A DNA stretch of 64,000 bases from an uncultured Tropicimonas sp. (GTDB taxonomy: Bacteria > Pseudomonadota > Alphaproteobacteria > Rhodobacterales > Rhodobacteraceae), in assembly GCA_947495685.1 (NCBI GenBank), contig CANLZY010000004.1, forward strand, positions 1 through 64,000. Direction: 5' to 3'. Each line of letters starts with the position of its first letter. The stretch's first letter is position 1. A model generated the notes under the pieces. It did no database searches and was not told where the DNA came from. It saw nothing but the letters and a program-made list of their open reading frames with translations. Shown here piece by piece: positions 37,409-47,246 of this stretch. The translations under genes and the position numbers were made by a program.

Positions 37409-38944
37409 TCACGGCTCCATCCGGTCCATCACGCGTTGCAACAGCAGGTCCAGAGGCGTGATCTGGTAGTGCACATAGTATAGCATGGCAGGAATTCCCG
37501 CCAGCAAGGCCAACAGAATGATGGTTCGCAGCATACGCCTGCGAACCATTTCGCCGGACGTATCGATATAGGGCACGGTTGCCAGAGGAGTTATCCCGAG
37601 GCCGCGCGTCAAATCGATCGGCCGGTGAATGGCCTTGTTCATCATCTCCAACAGGACGACGAGCCCGAATCCAGCCGCAATCCCAAGGACGGTTCCACCG
37701 CCGGCAATCAGCGGGCGGTTCGGGCTGTCCGGGTCGGTCGGTGCGATGGCTTGTTCGATGACGGAAATCCGCTGGCCCTTGGACAGGACCTCGATCCGCT
37801 CGCCGGTTACCGCCGTGGACAGCCTGTCGACAGCCTGATTGTACTGCTGCTGGACGTTTTCATAGTCTCTCTCGAGCGCCGCCAGCACAACCGAGTTGTT
37901 TGGCGTCCGATTGATCGCCTCTTCCAGGCTGGCCAGTTCGGCGGCGATCTCCACGCCCTGCGTTTCCAGAAATGCCAAGCGAGAATCGATTTCGGACAGT
38001 TGCAGGTCGAGAATGGAAACCTGTTCGCCATCCTCCGACTGGTTGAGGGCTTGTCCGGCCTCCTGAACCTGTGCCTCGAGCTTTTCGACACGAGCCCGAA
38101 GGATTTTGACGCGCGGGTTGCCTTCCGAATAGATGCTGAGCGCCGAGTTCAGTTCGTTGCGGAGGACTTCGAGCTGCTGCTCGTCCGGAGACAGGTTCTC
38201 CGCTGGCCCCAATCGCACGGCGCCGGTTCGGTTGTAGATCTCGACGATCCGGGTTCGCTGATCTTCGAGCGATGCCCGATCCCGCGACAGCTGGGACAGA
38301 CGCTCTTGCAGCAGGCTCTGGCGGTTCAGGCGGAAGTCGAGACCATCGGGCAGGGCATCGGCATTTTCGTTTTGAAACTTCAGGATTTTCTGGCTCTGCA
38401 GTTCCAATTCGGTTCCCAACCGATCGACTTCCTGCTGGAAGAAGTCCTGGGTATCGCCGGCCTGCCGCATCCGCTGCCGCGCGTTGTCGGCAAGCAGGCG
38501 CGTGATGAATTCGTTTGTCACCTGCGCCGCGATGGTGCCGCTGCGGGCAAAGAACTCCACCTCCAGTAACGTGGCGCGGTTACGCCCACTGCTGGAACGG
38601 AACTCTGTATCAGAGCGCATACGTGCGACGATCTTGTCAGGATTGAGCGTGCTCAAATCTTCGTAGACATCGAACTTTCGGGCGATTTCGATCAGGTTGG
38701 CTCTGGTCATCAAGCGTTGCTGGACGATTTCAAGCTGTTCGTTTGGGTTCAACTGAACGGTAGACACCGCGAGGTTGCCCGGAATCTGGGCTGATTCCAC
38801 GAGCATGGTTGCCTTCGCGCTGTAAACCGTCGGCAATGTGATCGCGAGGAAGAACGCAATGGCCGTGATTCCGACCGATGTCATCAGGAACAGGGGGAGG
38901 CGGCGCAGAAAGGCGGACAGATGGTACCGTAGTTCGGGATTCAT
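37409..38944 (-). CDS. Wzz/GumC-like polysaccharide chain-length determinant
   Basis: The 511-residue inner-membrane polysaccharide co-polymerase has an N-terminal transmembrane segment (about 15-37), a large periplasmic coiled-coil region (about 150-410) and hydrophobic segments near 425-450 and 480-500 in the C-terminal part. It should set chain length and link to the kinase encoded next, which is separate here rather than fused. The form corresponds to the chain-length subfamily of exosortase loci. ATG 38944 overlaps the stop of the upstream ATPase gene (ATGA), indicating an ATPase-Wzz-kinase operon. Confidence 0.9.
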   Translation of the reverse strand: MNPELRYHLSAFLRRLPLFLMTSVGITAIAFFLAITLPTVYSAKATMLVESAQIPGNLAVSTVQLNPNEQLEIVQQRLMTRANLIEIARKFDVYEDLSTLNPDKIVARMRSDTEFRSSSGRNRATLLEVEFFARSGTIAAQVTNEFITRLLADNARQRMRQAGDTQDFFQQEVDRLGTELELQSQKILKFQNENADALPDGLDFRLNRQSLLQERLSQLSRDRASLEDQRTRIVEIYNRTGAVRLGPAENLSPDEQQLEVLRNELNSALSIYSEGNPRVKILRARVEKLEAQVQEAGQALNQSEDGEQVSILDLQLSEIDSRLAFLETQGVEIAAELASLEEAINRTPNNSVVLAALERDYENVQQQYNQAVDRLSTAVTGERIEVLSKGQRISVIEQAIAPTDPDSPNRPLIAGGGTVLGIAAGFGLVVLLEMMNKAIHRPIDLTRGLGITPLATVPYIDTSGEMVRRRMLRTIILLALLAGIPAMLYYVHYQITPLDLLLQRVMDRMEP

Positions 38945-39795
38945 TCAGCGGCCTTTCCACTCGCGCCGAAACCAGTGATGAACACGCCGTCGTTGACGAC
39001 CTGAAGCACTGTCTTGTGCGTGACGGGGGTTTCCTCGTTGATCGCACCGTACACAAGGCAGAATTCACACAATTTGTTCACAAGACGCGGAACGCCTCCG
39101 GAATGCTTGTGGATCTCTTGCAGGGCTTCTGCGGTGAACTCCATGCCCGTCCCGCCGGCATGGACGAGCCTGTGGACCACATACTCTCGGGTCGCCTCCG
39201 CGTTCAACGCGCCGAGATGGTATGCGGCAACCACCCGCTGGGCGAATTGTTGCAGTTCGGGGCGCATGATGCGGCCTCGCAGTTCAGGCTGGCCGACCAG
39301 GACAAGCTGCAAGAGTTCGTGCTTGCCGGAGTTGATGTTCGTCAAAAGGCGCAATTCTTCGAGGGATTCGACCGTCAGGTTCTGGGCTTCGTCGATCACC
39401 AGCGCGACACGGCGGCCCTCGGCATATTCCGCAACCAGATGGTCCTGCAAGATCTGGTGAAGGGACACATAGTCGAGCCCCTGCGCGTACCCGACCTGAA
39501 GGGAGTTGAGTGCCCAGCGAAGCAATTCGCCCGGCCCGCCCTGCGCATTAGAAATCAGGCCGATCTTGGTGGTGGCTTCGATCGATTTTAGCAGGTGCTG
39601 CAACAGCGTGGTCTTGCCGACTCCGATCTCTCCGGTCAGGACCGTGATCGGCGAGCGAGTGACAATCCCGTACTCCAAGATGGCATAGGCAGCCTTGTGC
39701 CGGTCCGACCAGAACAGAAAATCCGGGTCCGGGACCAAAGTGAAGGGCCGTTCCCTAAGCCCATAAAATTCAAGAAATAGGTCGCTCGCGCCCAA
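38941..39795 (-). CDS. AAA ATPase of the exosortase/PEP-CTERM locus type (ExeA-like)
   Basis: This protein of about 284 residues is a GspA/ExeA-type AAA ATPase. Its start region FLEFYGLRERPFTLVPDPDFLF is the usual ExeA N-terminal landmark, followed by Walker A LTGEIGVGKTTLL and Walker B LVIDEAQNL. It corresponds to the putative secretion ATPase found beside Wzz and BY-kinase genes in exosortase loci. It has no membrane segment, so it is cytoplasmic. The start is uncertain: TTG 39795 gives the family N-terminus and has GGAACGGA upstream; a GTG at 39858 would add 21 residues but lacks a ribosome binding site. It is divergent from the sugar transferase gene. Confidence 0.85.
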   Translation of the reverse strand: MGASDLFLEFYGLRERPFTLVPDPDFLFWSDRHKAAYAILEYGIVTRSPITVLTGEIGVGKTTLLQHLLKSIEATTKIGLISNAQGGPGELLRWALNSLQVGYAQGLDYVSLHQILQDHLVAEYAEGRRVALVIDEAQNLTVESLEELRLLTNINSGKHELLQLVLVGQPELRGRIMRPELQQFAQRVVAAYHLGALNAEATREYVVHRLVHAGGTGMEFTAEALQEIHKHSGGVPRLVNKLCEFCLVYGAINEETPVTHKTVLQVVNDGVFITGFGASGKAAE

Positions 39796-40184
39796 AATTC
39801 CGTTCCAATCTGCAGCTTTCGAGACCTTGCGGACCGTCGGCCCCGGTATCAGCCACACTCAATCACGGCTCTGCACCCGAGGTCCAGCCGATAACCAAGC
39901 AACTGATGACGGGTCATACTATCCACAACGCCCTCGGACAATCCCGTTATCGCTTCGCGTGTGGACTTGGTTCTCGGTTTGCTGGCAAGCTATGCCTTGT
40001 GGCCAAGGAGATGCCGGTTTTTTTACCATGATTGCGGAATCTCCCTTTGCTGGAAAGGCGATGTCGGATAAGAGTTAACTGTTTGTTAAGTAGCTAAGTT
40101 CAGGAAAATTCAGTTGGTGAAGTCCGGCGATATTGAAAGCGAAGCTTTGCCTGCGCAAGGTTACAGGGTGCTCAGGGTGAAGAT
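39796..40184. promoter_or_regulatory. Divergent promoter region of the exopolysaccharide core
   Basis: This 389-base region separates the ATPase-Wzz-kinase operon from the plus-strand exopolysaccharide genes and must hold promoters for both. The part from about 40060 to 40130 is AT-richer than its surroundings and includes the CtrA-like box. No gene is supported in it. Confidence 0.55.
40075..40090. promoter_or_regulatory. CtrA-like box in the exopolysaccharide promoter region
   Basis: TTAA (40075-40078), seven bases, then TTAAG (40086-40090): one mismatch, in the last base, from the CtrA consensus TTAA-N7-TTAAC. It lies 95 bases before the sugar transferase start and about 280 bases before the divergent ATPase start. 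Confidence 0.5.
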
Positions 40185-40865
40185 GTGACGACTCATTTTC
40201 CAGGGTTGGACGACACGAAGACCCCCGTTGTGGAGGTGTCGGTGGACTCTGATTCAACCGGACTATACCGGAACTTCGGCAAACGAATTCTTGATCTGGC
40301 GCTTGTGCTGGCGTCAGCGTTGATTGCCGTTCCCGTGATCCTGTCGCTGGCTCTTCTCGTTTCGCTCGATGGTTCCAGGCCGTTTTTCCGGCAGGAGCGC
40401 ATCGGCCGTGGCGGTCGGACGTTCCGGATTCTCAAGCTGCGCACCATGGTGCCGGACGCCGAATCCCGGTTGGGCCAACACCTCTCCGATAACCCGGCTG
40501 CGGCCGTCGAATGGGACAGGACACAAAAGCTGCGCAATGACCCGCGAGTCACGACGGTCGGACGGATGTTGCGCAAGACCTCGATGGACGAGCTACCGCA
40601 GTTGTGGAACGTGCTGACCGGAGAGATGTCATTGGTGGGGCCGCGTCCAATGCTGGTTACCCAACGCGATCTGTATCCCGGCACCGCCTATTTCCGCTTG
40701 CGGCCGGGTATCACCGGTCCCTGGCAGATTTCGCAGCGCAACGAAGCGGAATTCGCCAGCCGGGCACGTTACGATTCGCAATATGCCAAAAGCCTCTCCT
40801 TGCCGACCGATGTCGGCATTCTGCTTCGAACCGTGATCGTGGTTTTGAAGGGCACCGGCTGCTAG
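40185..40865 (+). CDS. Priming sugar-1-phosphate transferase (ExoY/WcaJ-like)
   Basis: The 226-residue monotopic membrane enzyme starts the repeat unit by transferring a sugar-1-phosphate from a nucleotide sugar to undecaprenyl phosphate. One hydrophobic hairpin (about 36-62) precedes the bacterial sugar transferase domain with FRILKLRTM, the Asp/Glu motif SMDELPQLWNVL and SLVGPRPM, followed by the RPGITGPWQIS stretch typical of the ExoY branch. The sugar (galactose, glucose or other) cannot be told. The start is GTG 40185, with AGGGTGA upstream. It opens the plus-strand exopolysaccharide gene series. Confidence 0.92.
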   Translation: MTTHFPGLDDTKTPVVEVSVDSDSTGLYRNFGKRILDLALVLASALIAVPVILSLALLVSLDGSRPFFRQERIGRGGRTFRILKLRTMVPDAESRLGQHLSDNPAAAVEWDRTQKLRNDPRVTTVGRMLRKTSMDELPQLWNVLTGEMSLVGPRPMLVTQRDLYPGTAYFRLRPGITGPWQISQRNEAEFASRARYDSQYAKSLSLPTDVGILLRTVIVVLKGTGC

Positions 40866-40971
40866 GTTGTACGCATCAAGGCGCGACTTGTCGGAACGAG
40901 CCAGTCTGAAGGCTGGAAACCCTATCACTCAAACGCTAAAATCCGTCTGAAACGGCAGGAGTTTTTCTTTC

Positions 40972-43398
40972 ATGCGAAATGGTTATGGCGGATTGGTGCG
41001 CAACGCGCTTTTCGGGCTGCTGGCAGCAACAGTGCTCGTCGCGTGCGATACGGCCGAAGAACGCGCCGAAGGGCACTATCAGAGTGCGGTTGAACTGATC
41101 GAGGCGGGTGATGTCCCCCGCGGTCTCGTCGAATTGCGCAACGTCTTCAATCTGAACGGTCAGCACGAAGAGGCAAGGGCGCTGTATGCCCGGACGGTTC
41201 GCGACGAAGGGGAAGTTGTCGAGGCGATGAAGCAATTCCTGCTTCTGAGCGAGCAATATCCGAACAACGTCGAAGCGCGCCGAAATCTGGCCGAACTGGG
41301 CATCGAGTACGGCAACTGGGACCTTGCCGAAACGCACGGCAACGTTCTGAAGGAACTGGCGCCGGATGAGCAGTTTACCCGGATCGTTTCGGTGGCGCTG
41401 GCGTATCGTCAGGCCGCCCTGGCTGATGACGAGCCCGCCCGACGTGCCGCGGCCGACGCTGCCATCGCGCTCAAGGCCGAAGTGCCGGACAATCTGAACC
41501 TGCAGACGATCATCATCGACGCGCTGGTCGCCGACGGCAAGACAGACCAGGCGCTCGTCGAGGTGGAGGAGGCGCTGGCATTGTCGCCGAAGAACCGGCG
41601 CTTGTACCAGCTCCGTCTTGCCCTGCTGACACGCAACAACGACATCGAAGGGATCGAGACGACCCTTCGGGCCATGATCGACATCTTCCCCGAGGATGAA
41701 CAGATCGCCGACTCGCTGATCCGGTTCTATGCGAGCGTTGGAGACGTCCAGGGAGCAGAAGACTACCTGCGGAGCAGGCTGGTTCCCGGTTTGAAGGATG
41801 ACGCCGCCCGCTCGACCCTCATCCGGTTCGTTGCCAATATCAAAGGTTTCGACGCAGCGATGGAAGAGGTCGACCGGATGGTGGAAGAGGGCACGAACGA
41901 CGACCTGTTCCGGACCTTGTCGGCCACGATGAAGTTCGACTCCGGAGACCGGGCTGCCGGCATTTCCGAGGTCGAGTCGGTCCTGCGCACGGCCGAGCCG
42001 GGCGAACAGACCGATCTTATCAGCATGGGGCTGGCAAAAATGCTGCTGGCGACCGGAAACGAGGTTGGCGCCCGCTCGCTGGTGGAGGGTGTGTTGGAAC
42101 GCGACCCGACCATGGTCGATGCCCTCCTGATGCGGGCACAGTGGCTGATCGGCCAGGATGACGCCGACCGGGCGATCGTTGATCTGCGCGCTGCCCTGAA
42201 CCAGGCGCCGAACAACGCTGGGGTGCTGGTGGCAATGGCGGACGCCCACCTGCGCAACGGAGACCGTGATCTGGCGGGCGAAATGCTGTCGCTTGCGGTC
42301 GAGGCATCGGGCAACAATCCGGCTGTCGCGCTACGCTATTCCGGATACCTGCGGAGCGACGAACGATATCTTCCGGCGGAAAGCATCATCGTGGATGCCC
42401 TGCGGCTGTCACCCGGGAACGTTCAGTTGCTGGCAGAACTTGGCCGGATCTACACCCAACTCGAAGACTGGGGGCGTGGTCAGCAGGTTATCGACGAACT
42501 GCAGCGGATCGCTACCGCGGAAAGCAAGGCGATCGCCGACTCGCTCTACCTTGCGATGCTCAAGGCGCGGAAGATGGATGATGAAGCCATCGGGTTCCTT
42601 GAGGGGTTGAGCGACGACGGCACCAATTTCGGGGCGCAATACGCCATCCTTCAGGCGCACCTGGCGGCAAACGACGCCGAAGCTGCCATGGCATACGTCA
42701 CCGGCTTGGTCGAAGAAGATCCGGAGAACCCGAACAAACGTTTCATGCTTGCCGCGGCCAGTGCGGCGACTGGAGATCTTGAGCAGGCCGAGCGGGAGTA
42801 TCGCAACCTGATCGATTCCGATCTGGGTACGGATGGCGTGTGGGTGGAATACCTGCGCGTTCTGGGCCGCGTCCGGCAACCGGAAGACGTCATGCCATTG
42901 GTGGACGAGGCATTGGCGGCCCACCCCACAAGCGCTCAGCTTCTGTGGATGAAGGCGTCTTACCTCGAACGCGGCGGCCAGCTGGAAGAGGCGGTGGAAG
43001 TCTATGACAAGATGTACCAGCTGAACTCGAACGCGCCGGTCGTCGCCAACAACCTGGCCAGTCTGATTTCGATCCTGCGGGACGACGACGAAAGCCTGCA
43101 ACGGGCCTACAGCATCGCCCGGCGGTTGCGTGACAGCGATGTGCCGGCATTCCAGGATACCTATGGTTGGATCGCATACCGGCGTGGAGAATATCAGGAA
43201 GCCCTGCGTCATCTGGAGCCTGCAGCCGAGGCCCTGACCGACCAACCTCTTGTCCAATATCATCTGGCGATGACCTACACTGCGCTGGAGCAGAACCAGA
43301 AGGCGTTGGAGTATTTCCGCAAGGCTCTGGAACTTGCCGGAGACGACCCCAGCGAAGCCTATGTGACCGCAAGGCAAAAGGTCGAAGAGCTTCAGTAA
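40972..43398 (+). CDS. Large TPR-repeat lipoprotein of the exosortase locus (PrsT type)
   Basis: The 808-residue protein begins with a short signal sequence ending in lipobox LVAC, then consists of tandem tetratricopeptide repeats for almost its whole length. Repeated A-x-x-x-Y/L and P-N patterns are visible, such as LSPGNVQLLAELGRIY and APNNAGVLVAMADAHL. It matches the PEP-CTERM-system TPR lipoprotein family (PrsT), required for exopolysaccharide-dependent floc formation in Zoogloea-type systems. It probably sits in the outer or inner membrane facing the periplasm, as a scaffold for the export complex. AGGAG lies upstream of ATG 40972. Confidence 0.88.
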   Translation: MRNGYGGLVRNALFGLLAATVLVACDTAEERAEGHYQSAVELIEAGDVPRGLVELRNVFNLNGQHEEARALYARTVRDEGEVVEAMKQFLLLSEQYPNNVEARRNLAELGIEYGNWDLAETHGNVLKELAPDEQFTRIVSVALAYRQAALADDEPARRAAADAAIALKAEVPDNLNLQTIIIDALVADGKTDQALVEVEEALALSPKNRRLYQLRLALLTRNNDIEGIETTLRAMIDIFPEDEQIADSLIRFYASVGDVQGAEDYLRSRLVPGLKDDAARSTLIRFVANIKGFDAAMEEVDRMVEEGTNDDLFRTLSATMKFDSGDRAAGISEVESVLRTAEPGEQTDLISMGLAKMLLATGNEVGARSLVEGVLERDPTMVDALLMRAQWLIGQDDADRAIVDLRAALNQAPNNAGVLVAMADAHLRNGDRDLAGEMLSLAVEASGNNPAVALRYSGYLRSDERYLPAESIIVDALRLSPGNVQLLAELGRIYTQLEDWGRGQQVIDELQRIATAESKAIADSLYLAMLKARKMDDEAIGFLEGLSDDGTNFGAQYAILQAHLAANDAEAAMAYVTGLVEEDPENPNKRFMLAAASAATGDLEQAEREYRNLIDSDLGTDGVWVEYLRVLGRVRQPEDVMPLVDEALAAHPTSAQLLWMKASYLERGGQLEEAVEVYDKMYQLNSNAPVVANNLASLISILRDDDESLQRAYSIARRLRDSDVPAFQDTYGWIAYRRGEYQEALRHLEPAAEALTDQPLVQYHLAMTYTALEQNQKALEYFRKALELAGDDPSEAYVTARQKVEELQ

Positions 43399-43538
43399 TG
43401 CAACACACCCGCGGATTGGCAGGAAGCAAGGTTTGAAAAGCTTTCTGCGCCGCGGGATTGTGTTGTAAAGGTTGGAAAACAACCCTGCGCCAGAAATCGG
43501 ACGTGGGGACAAGAGGCAGATTGATCGAGGGTGGCAGG

Positions 43539-44144
43539 ATGATCGCAAGGTTTGTGTTTGCATTGTTTGTGCTGGTTTTGGGGCTCGGCTCCGCCAGTGC
43601 TCAGGGAAACTATCTAATCAAGTCTGGCGACAGGCTTGCCGTTGAAATTCTGGAAGACAGCACGCTGAACCGGCAAACGCTTGTTCTGCCGGACGGCAAG
43701 ATCAGTTTTCCGATGGCCGGAAGTGTGCAAGCCGGTGGCCGCACAACCGAACAGGTGGAGCGTGCGATCGCCAGCCGGGTTGCGAGCAACTTCTCAGTGA
43801 CCCCGACGGTCTATGTTTCGGTGGTCGGGGTGGCGCTTGAGGAGCCGCGTGGCCCCGAAGTCGATGACACTGTGGTTGTCTATCTCGTCGGCGAGGTCAA
43901 CGAACCCGGCCCCAAGGTGATCCTGCCCGGAACAACGATGTTGCAATTGCTGTCGCAAAGCGGCGGGTTCAGCAAATTCGCTGCGACCAAGCGCCTTCAG
44001 CTTCGCCGCAAGGATTCCAGTGGTCGCCAGCGCCTGTACAAGATCAACTACAAGGCCATTGCCCAGGGTGCACAGATTTCCAACGATCCCGTCTTGCTTG
44101 AGGGTGATGTCATCCTGGTGCCCGAGCGGCGTCTGTTCGAGTAA
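43539..44144 (+). CDS. Wza-like polysaccharide export protein
   Basis: The 201-residue exported protein has a signal peptide (about 1-21, FALFVLVLGLGSASAQ), a Poly_export domain (about 25-110: YLIKSGDRLAVEIL and VLPDGKISFPMAG) and one SLBB domain (about 115-195). It corresponds to the short export proteins of exosortase loci, which form or line the outer-membrane exit channel. There is no lipobox, unlike E. coli Wza, and only one SLBB repeat, so it probably acts with the neighbouring beta-barrel protein. The ATG at 43539 directly precedes the signal peptide and follows GAGGG. Confidence 0.88.
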   Translation: MIARFVFALFVLVLGLGSASAQGNYLIKSGDRLAVEILEDSTLNRQTLVLPDGKISFPMAGSVQAGGRTTEQVERAIASRVASNFSVTPTVYVSVVGVALEEPRGPEVDDTVVVYLVGEVNEPGPKVILPGTTMLQLLSQSGGFSKFAATKRLQLRRKDSSGRQRLYKINYKAIAQGAQISNDPVLLEGDVILVPERRLFE

Positions 44145-44150
44145 CCCGGC

Positions 44151-45572
44151 ATGCTCTTTTCCCGAGTACGAGCTTGGACCGTGCCTCCCGGGCACCAACG
44201 CGCGTATCGTGCGGGGCTGTTGTTCACGACAGCCCTCGCCGCAGCCGCAGCGGGCGCTCAGACAACCCAGTTCGGCGAGACAGCGTCCGAGCTGTATCTG
44301 GACCTGAGCACCGGCATTCGGTCCACCGACAACTACGAGTACCTGCCCGACCCGGTCGGGACGACAACGTTGTGGACCACCGACGTCGCACTGGGATACA
44401 CGAGCGAAACCCAGTTCCAGACCTTTTCGGTGGAAGCTGGTGCCCGGCTTGAACTTGGTGATTTCGCCGAGAACCCCGATACCAATGGCGATCTGATCAA
44501 TCCGTTCCTGCGGCTTGACTACGGACGTCAGTCGAAGACGTCGTCCTTTGATGCCACGCTGGCCTATCGGGAAACCGACAATGGCATTGACCTTGTGAAC
44601 ACCGAGACCAGCACCGACCTGATCGTTGATCAGGGAACGCAAAGCAACTTCCGTGTGACAGCTGATCTGGAAACCGGAGTGGGCACGCCGGTCCGTACAT
44701 CGACCTCGCTGTATTATAACCAGCGACGGTATTTCGACACCACGAATGTGGACCTGAGCGACCAGGACACTTTCAGCTTCGATGCAGAACTCGGGCTGGC
44801 GATCACGCGGTCGGCCGAGTTGATCTTGTTGGCGGAGTACTATGACCGCGACGACATCGACGACATCAACTCGGACGAAATTCGCAGTGCCGTCGGTATC
44901 GGCATAAATGCGGATGTCGCACCCGATCTTTCGTTCCGGGGGATCCTGCGGTACGAGGAAAATGAATATACGAGCACCGTCGGCACCGAGCGGGTTACGG
45001 ACACGAAATACAGCCCGACGCTGGATTTGTCGTTCGTCAAGGATCGGCAGAACGGTGTTATCCTGCTTGCGCTTGGCGGAGAGTTGGCCAGTACCGGGGT
45101 TCGGACCACGGCACGGCTGGGGCGCCAGATGGAGCTGCCCCACGGTGCCATCGAGGCGTCGATCGGTGTGACGCACAGCGAAACGGGCAATGTTTCGCCA
45201 GTCGGATCGCTGGATTGGCTGCGGGAATACAAGACCCGCCAGTTTTCTGTCGGCTTCGACAGCTCGGTGGACACCGACGAGGATGACAACGAGATCCTGT
45301 TCAGCAGCCTCGGCGTGTCCTTTGAACAAGCGCTCACGCAACTGGATGGCCTGCAACTCAACCTGGCGGTATCCGGGGCCGAAGGGCTGGACGAAAGCTA
45401 TAATGATCGGCGCCAGGCCAGTTTCAGTGTCAGCTACTATCGTCAACTGACCAGTGATTGGCAGTTTGTCACCGGCTATCGTCACGCTTATTACGAAGAC
45501 AATGACGAAACCGTGACTACGGAGAATGAAGTGTTTGCGACGGTTGACCGTCGGTTCTCGCTTCGGCCATAG
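44151..45572 (+). CDS. Outer-membrane beta-barrel protein of the exopolysaccharide locus
   Basis: The 473-residue protein has a signal peptide (about 1-36, ending AAAAAGAQ) followed by alternating amphipathic strands through the whole length and a C-terminal strand ending in Phe-Ser-Leu-Arg-Pro, typical of an outer-membrane barrel. Its position directly after the export gene (6-base gap) and before the exosortase matches the conserved barrel protein of PEP-CTERM loci and its EpsL-type relatives. Likely role: outer-membrane pore or scaffold for polysaccharide export. Confidence 0.84.
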   Translation: MLFSRVRAWTVPPGHQRAYRAGLLFTTALAAAAAGAQTTQFGETASELYLDLSTGIRSTDNYEYLPDPVGTTTLWTTDVALGYTSETQFQTFSVEAGARLELGDFAENPDTNGDLINPFLRLDYGRQSKTSSFDATLAYRETDNGIDLVNTETSTDLIVDQGTQSNFRVTADLETGVGTPVRTSTSLYYNQRRYFDTTNVDLSDQDTFSFDAELGLAITRSAELILLAEYYDRDDIDDINSDEIRSAVGIGINADVAPDLSFRGILRYEENEYTSTVGTERVTDTKYSPTLDLSFVKDRQNGVILLALGGELASTGVRTTARLGRQMELPHGAIEASIGVTHSETGNVSPVGSLDWLREYKTRQFSVGFDSSVDTDEDDNEILFSSLGVSFEQALTQLDGLQLNLAVSGAEGLDESYNDRRQASFSVSYYRQLTSDWQFVTGYRHAYYEDNDETVTTENEVFATVDRRFSLRP

Positions 45573-45622
45573 TCCATTCGGTTTTAACGGGATCGTTTGC
45601 GAAGTCCCAAAAGGATTCCAGA

Positions 45623-47212
45623 GTGACCGAGCAGGTATCAGTTCCCAAGTCCCTTCCCAATGTGAACCCCTTGGGGTTTTCGCTTTTTGTGGCGCTTCTG
45701 TGTGCATCGGTTCCGGTGTTCTGGATCGGCTTCGTGTCACTCGCCAATGCGTGGTCCACACCGGAGTACAGCCACGGTCCGCTGATCCCACTGATCTCGT
45801 TGTATCTGTTCCTGCGGGAACTGCGGCACAGCCCGCCGATGCCGGAAAAGATCACCGACCGATGGCCGGGCATCCTGATCACCGCAGTTGCATTGGCCAT
45901 CGCGACCTTTGGCAACCTCGCGCGCATTCCGGATATCGTGACCTACGCTTTTATCCTCTGGGTCAGCGGCGTGGTGCTGACCATCTTTGGCTGGAAGCGG
46001 GGCATCACGCACCAATTGCCGGTGTTTCACCTGATTTTCATGCTGCCGTTGCCCCAGTTTATCTACTGGAAGCTGACGGTGTTCCTTCAGGGCGTGTCGT
46101 CTGAACTGGGTGTCTGGTTCCTCTCGCTGGTCGGGGTTCCGGTCTACCTCGAAGGCAATGTCATCGATCTGGGCGTGTTCAAGCTTCAGGTCGCCGAGGC
46201 CTGTTCGGGCCTTCGGTATCTGTTTCCGATCCTCAGCTTTTCCTACCTGTTCTCGATCCTTTACCGCGGGCCGTTCTGGCACAAGGCCGTGTTGCTGCTA
46301 TCGGCGGCGCCGTTGACCGTGTTCATGAACTCGATCCGGATCGGGATCGTCGGTGTCATGGTCAATCGGTACGGAATCGAGCAAGCCGAGGGCTTTACCC
46401 ATTTCTTCGAAGGTTGGGTGATCTTCCTTGTCTGCGTGGGGATTCTGTTCCTGCTGGCGCTGGCACTGCAGCAATTCGCGCCGAATCCGTTGTCGCTGTC
46501 CGAGGCAATCGATGTTGACTTCGAAGGCTTCGGCGGGATCTTTGCCCGCATCCTGGCGATCCGACCGTCGATCGGCATGGCCGCGATCGTGTTCCTGACG
46601 GGGATTGTCGGGCTGACCTGGGTCAACCTGCAGCCACCGCCGGCCGAAGCGGTCGTGCGGCAAAACTTCAACGTTTTTCCGAACAGGATGAACACCTGGT
46701 CCGGCATCAAGACCGATCTGGATGCCTCAGTTCAAGGCATTCTCGCAGCGAATGACTATCTGAATGCGACCTATGTTTCCGTCGGGAACCGGGCACCGGT
46801 GAACCTGTTCATCGCTTTCTACAACAGTCAGACCGAAGGGTTCGGTATCCACTCGCCGGAGGTGTGCCTGCCTGTCGGCGGTTGGGAAGTCTACGGAATC
46901 GAGCCCTTCGAGGTGTCTTTTCCTGACACCGTTTACGGAACCTTCGTTCTGAACCGGGCAATCATCGAAAAGGGGTTGTCCCGTCAGCTGGTGTATTTCT
47001 GGTTCGAGCAACGCGGCCAGCGGATGATCAACGATTTCGCCGCCAAGGCCAGTGTGGTGATGGACAGCCTCAAGACAGGGCGGACGGACGGGGCTTTGGT
47101 GCGATTTGTGACGCCGATCGAAAGCTCGGAAACCGAAGCCGAAGCCGAGGCCCGTATGCAGGCGTTCATGGCAGAGAGTCTGGCGCGTCTCCCTCGGTTC
47201 GTGCCCGAATAG
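45623..47212 (+). CDS. xrtD: Exosortase with fused EpsI domain (XrtD-like)
   Basis: The 529-residue inner-membrane cysteine transpeptidase-like enzyme removes the C-terminal sorting helix of PEP-CTERM-class proteins. About eight hydrophobic segments fill residues 20-300. The proposed catalytic triad is visible: C194 in [11 protein letters not shown]239 in MNSIRI and H260 in FTHFFEG. Residues about 315-529 form an EpsI domain, a separate protein in many systems. This fusion in an alphaproteobacterium fits the VPLPA-CTERM-specific exosortase XrtD; the subclass is recalled, not aligned. No protein with a VPLPA-CTERM tail was seen in the window, so its substrates are encoded elsewhere. Start is GTG 45623 with AAAAGGA upstream. 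Confidence 0.88.
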   Translation: MTEQVSVPKSLPNVNPLGFSLFVALLCASVPVFWIGFVSLANAWSTPEYSHGPLIPLISLYLFLRELRHSPPMPEKITDRWPGILITAVALAIATFGNLARIPDIVTYAFILWVSGVVLTIFGWKRGITHQLPVFHLIFMLPLPQFIYWKLTVFLQGVSSELGVWFLSLVGVPVYLEGNVIDLGVFKLQVAEACSGLRYLFPILSFSYLFSILYRGPFWHKAVLLLSAAPLTVFMNSIRIGIVGVMVNRYGIEQAEGFTHFFEGWVIFLVCVGILFLLALALQQFAPNPLSLSEAIDVDFEGFGGIFARILAIRPSIGMAAIVFLTGIVGLTWVNLQPPPAEAVVRQNFNVFPNRMNTWSGIKTDLDASVQGILAANDYLNATYVSVGNRAPVNLFIAFYNSQTEGFGIHSPEVCLPVGGWEVYGIEPFEVSFPDTVYGTFVLNRAIIEKGLSRQLVYFWFEQRGQRMINDFAAKASVVMDSLKTGRTDGALVRFVTPIESSETEAEAEARMQAFMAESLARLPRFVPE

Positions 47213-47246
47213 GCCGGACCGGGCCAAGGCTCTTGTACCCTCGCGG

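Noticed and set aside
40936-42249. 437-codon minus-strand frame opposite the TPR lipoprotein
   Set aside because: The sense frame has a lipobox and clear TPR repeats; the antisense product has no domain.
43470-43484. GGTTG-GAAAA-CAACC hairpin before the export gene
   Set aside because: Only 5 bp of stem in the middle of a same-strand gene series; too weak to call a terminator.
43794-45791. 665-codon minus-strand frame opposite export and barrel genes
   Set aside because: Spans three well-supported sense genes and is a composition artefact.
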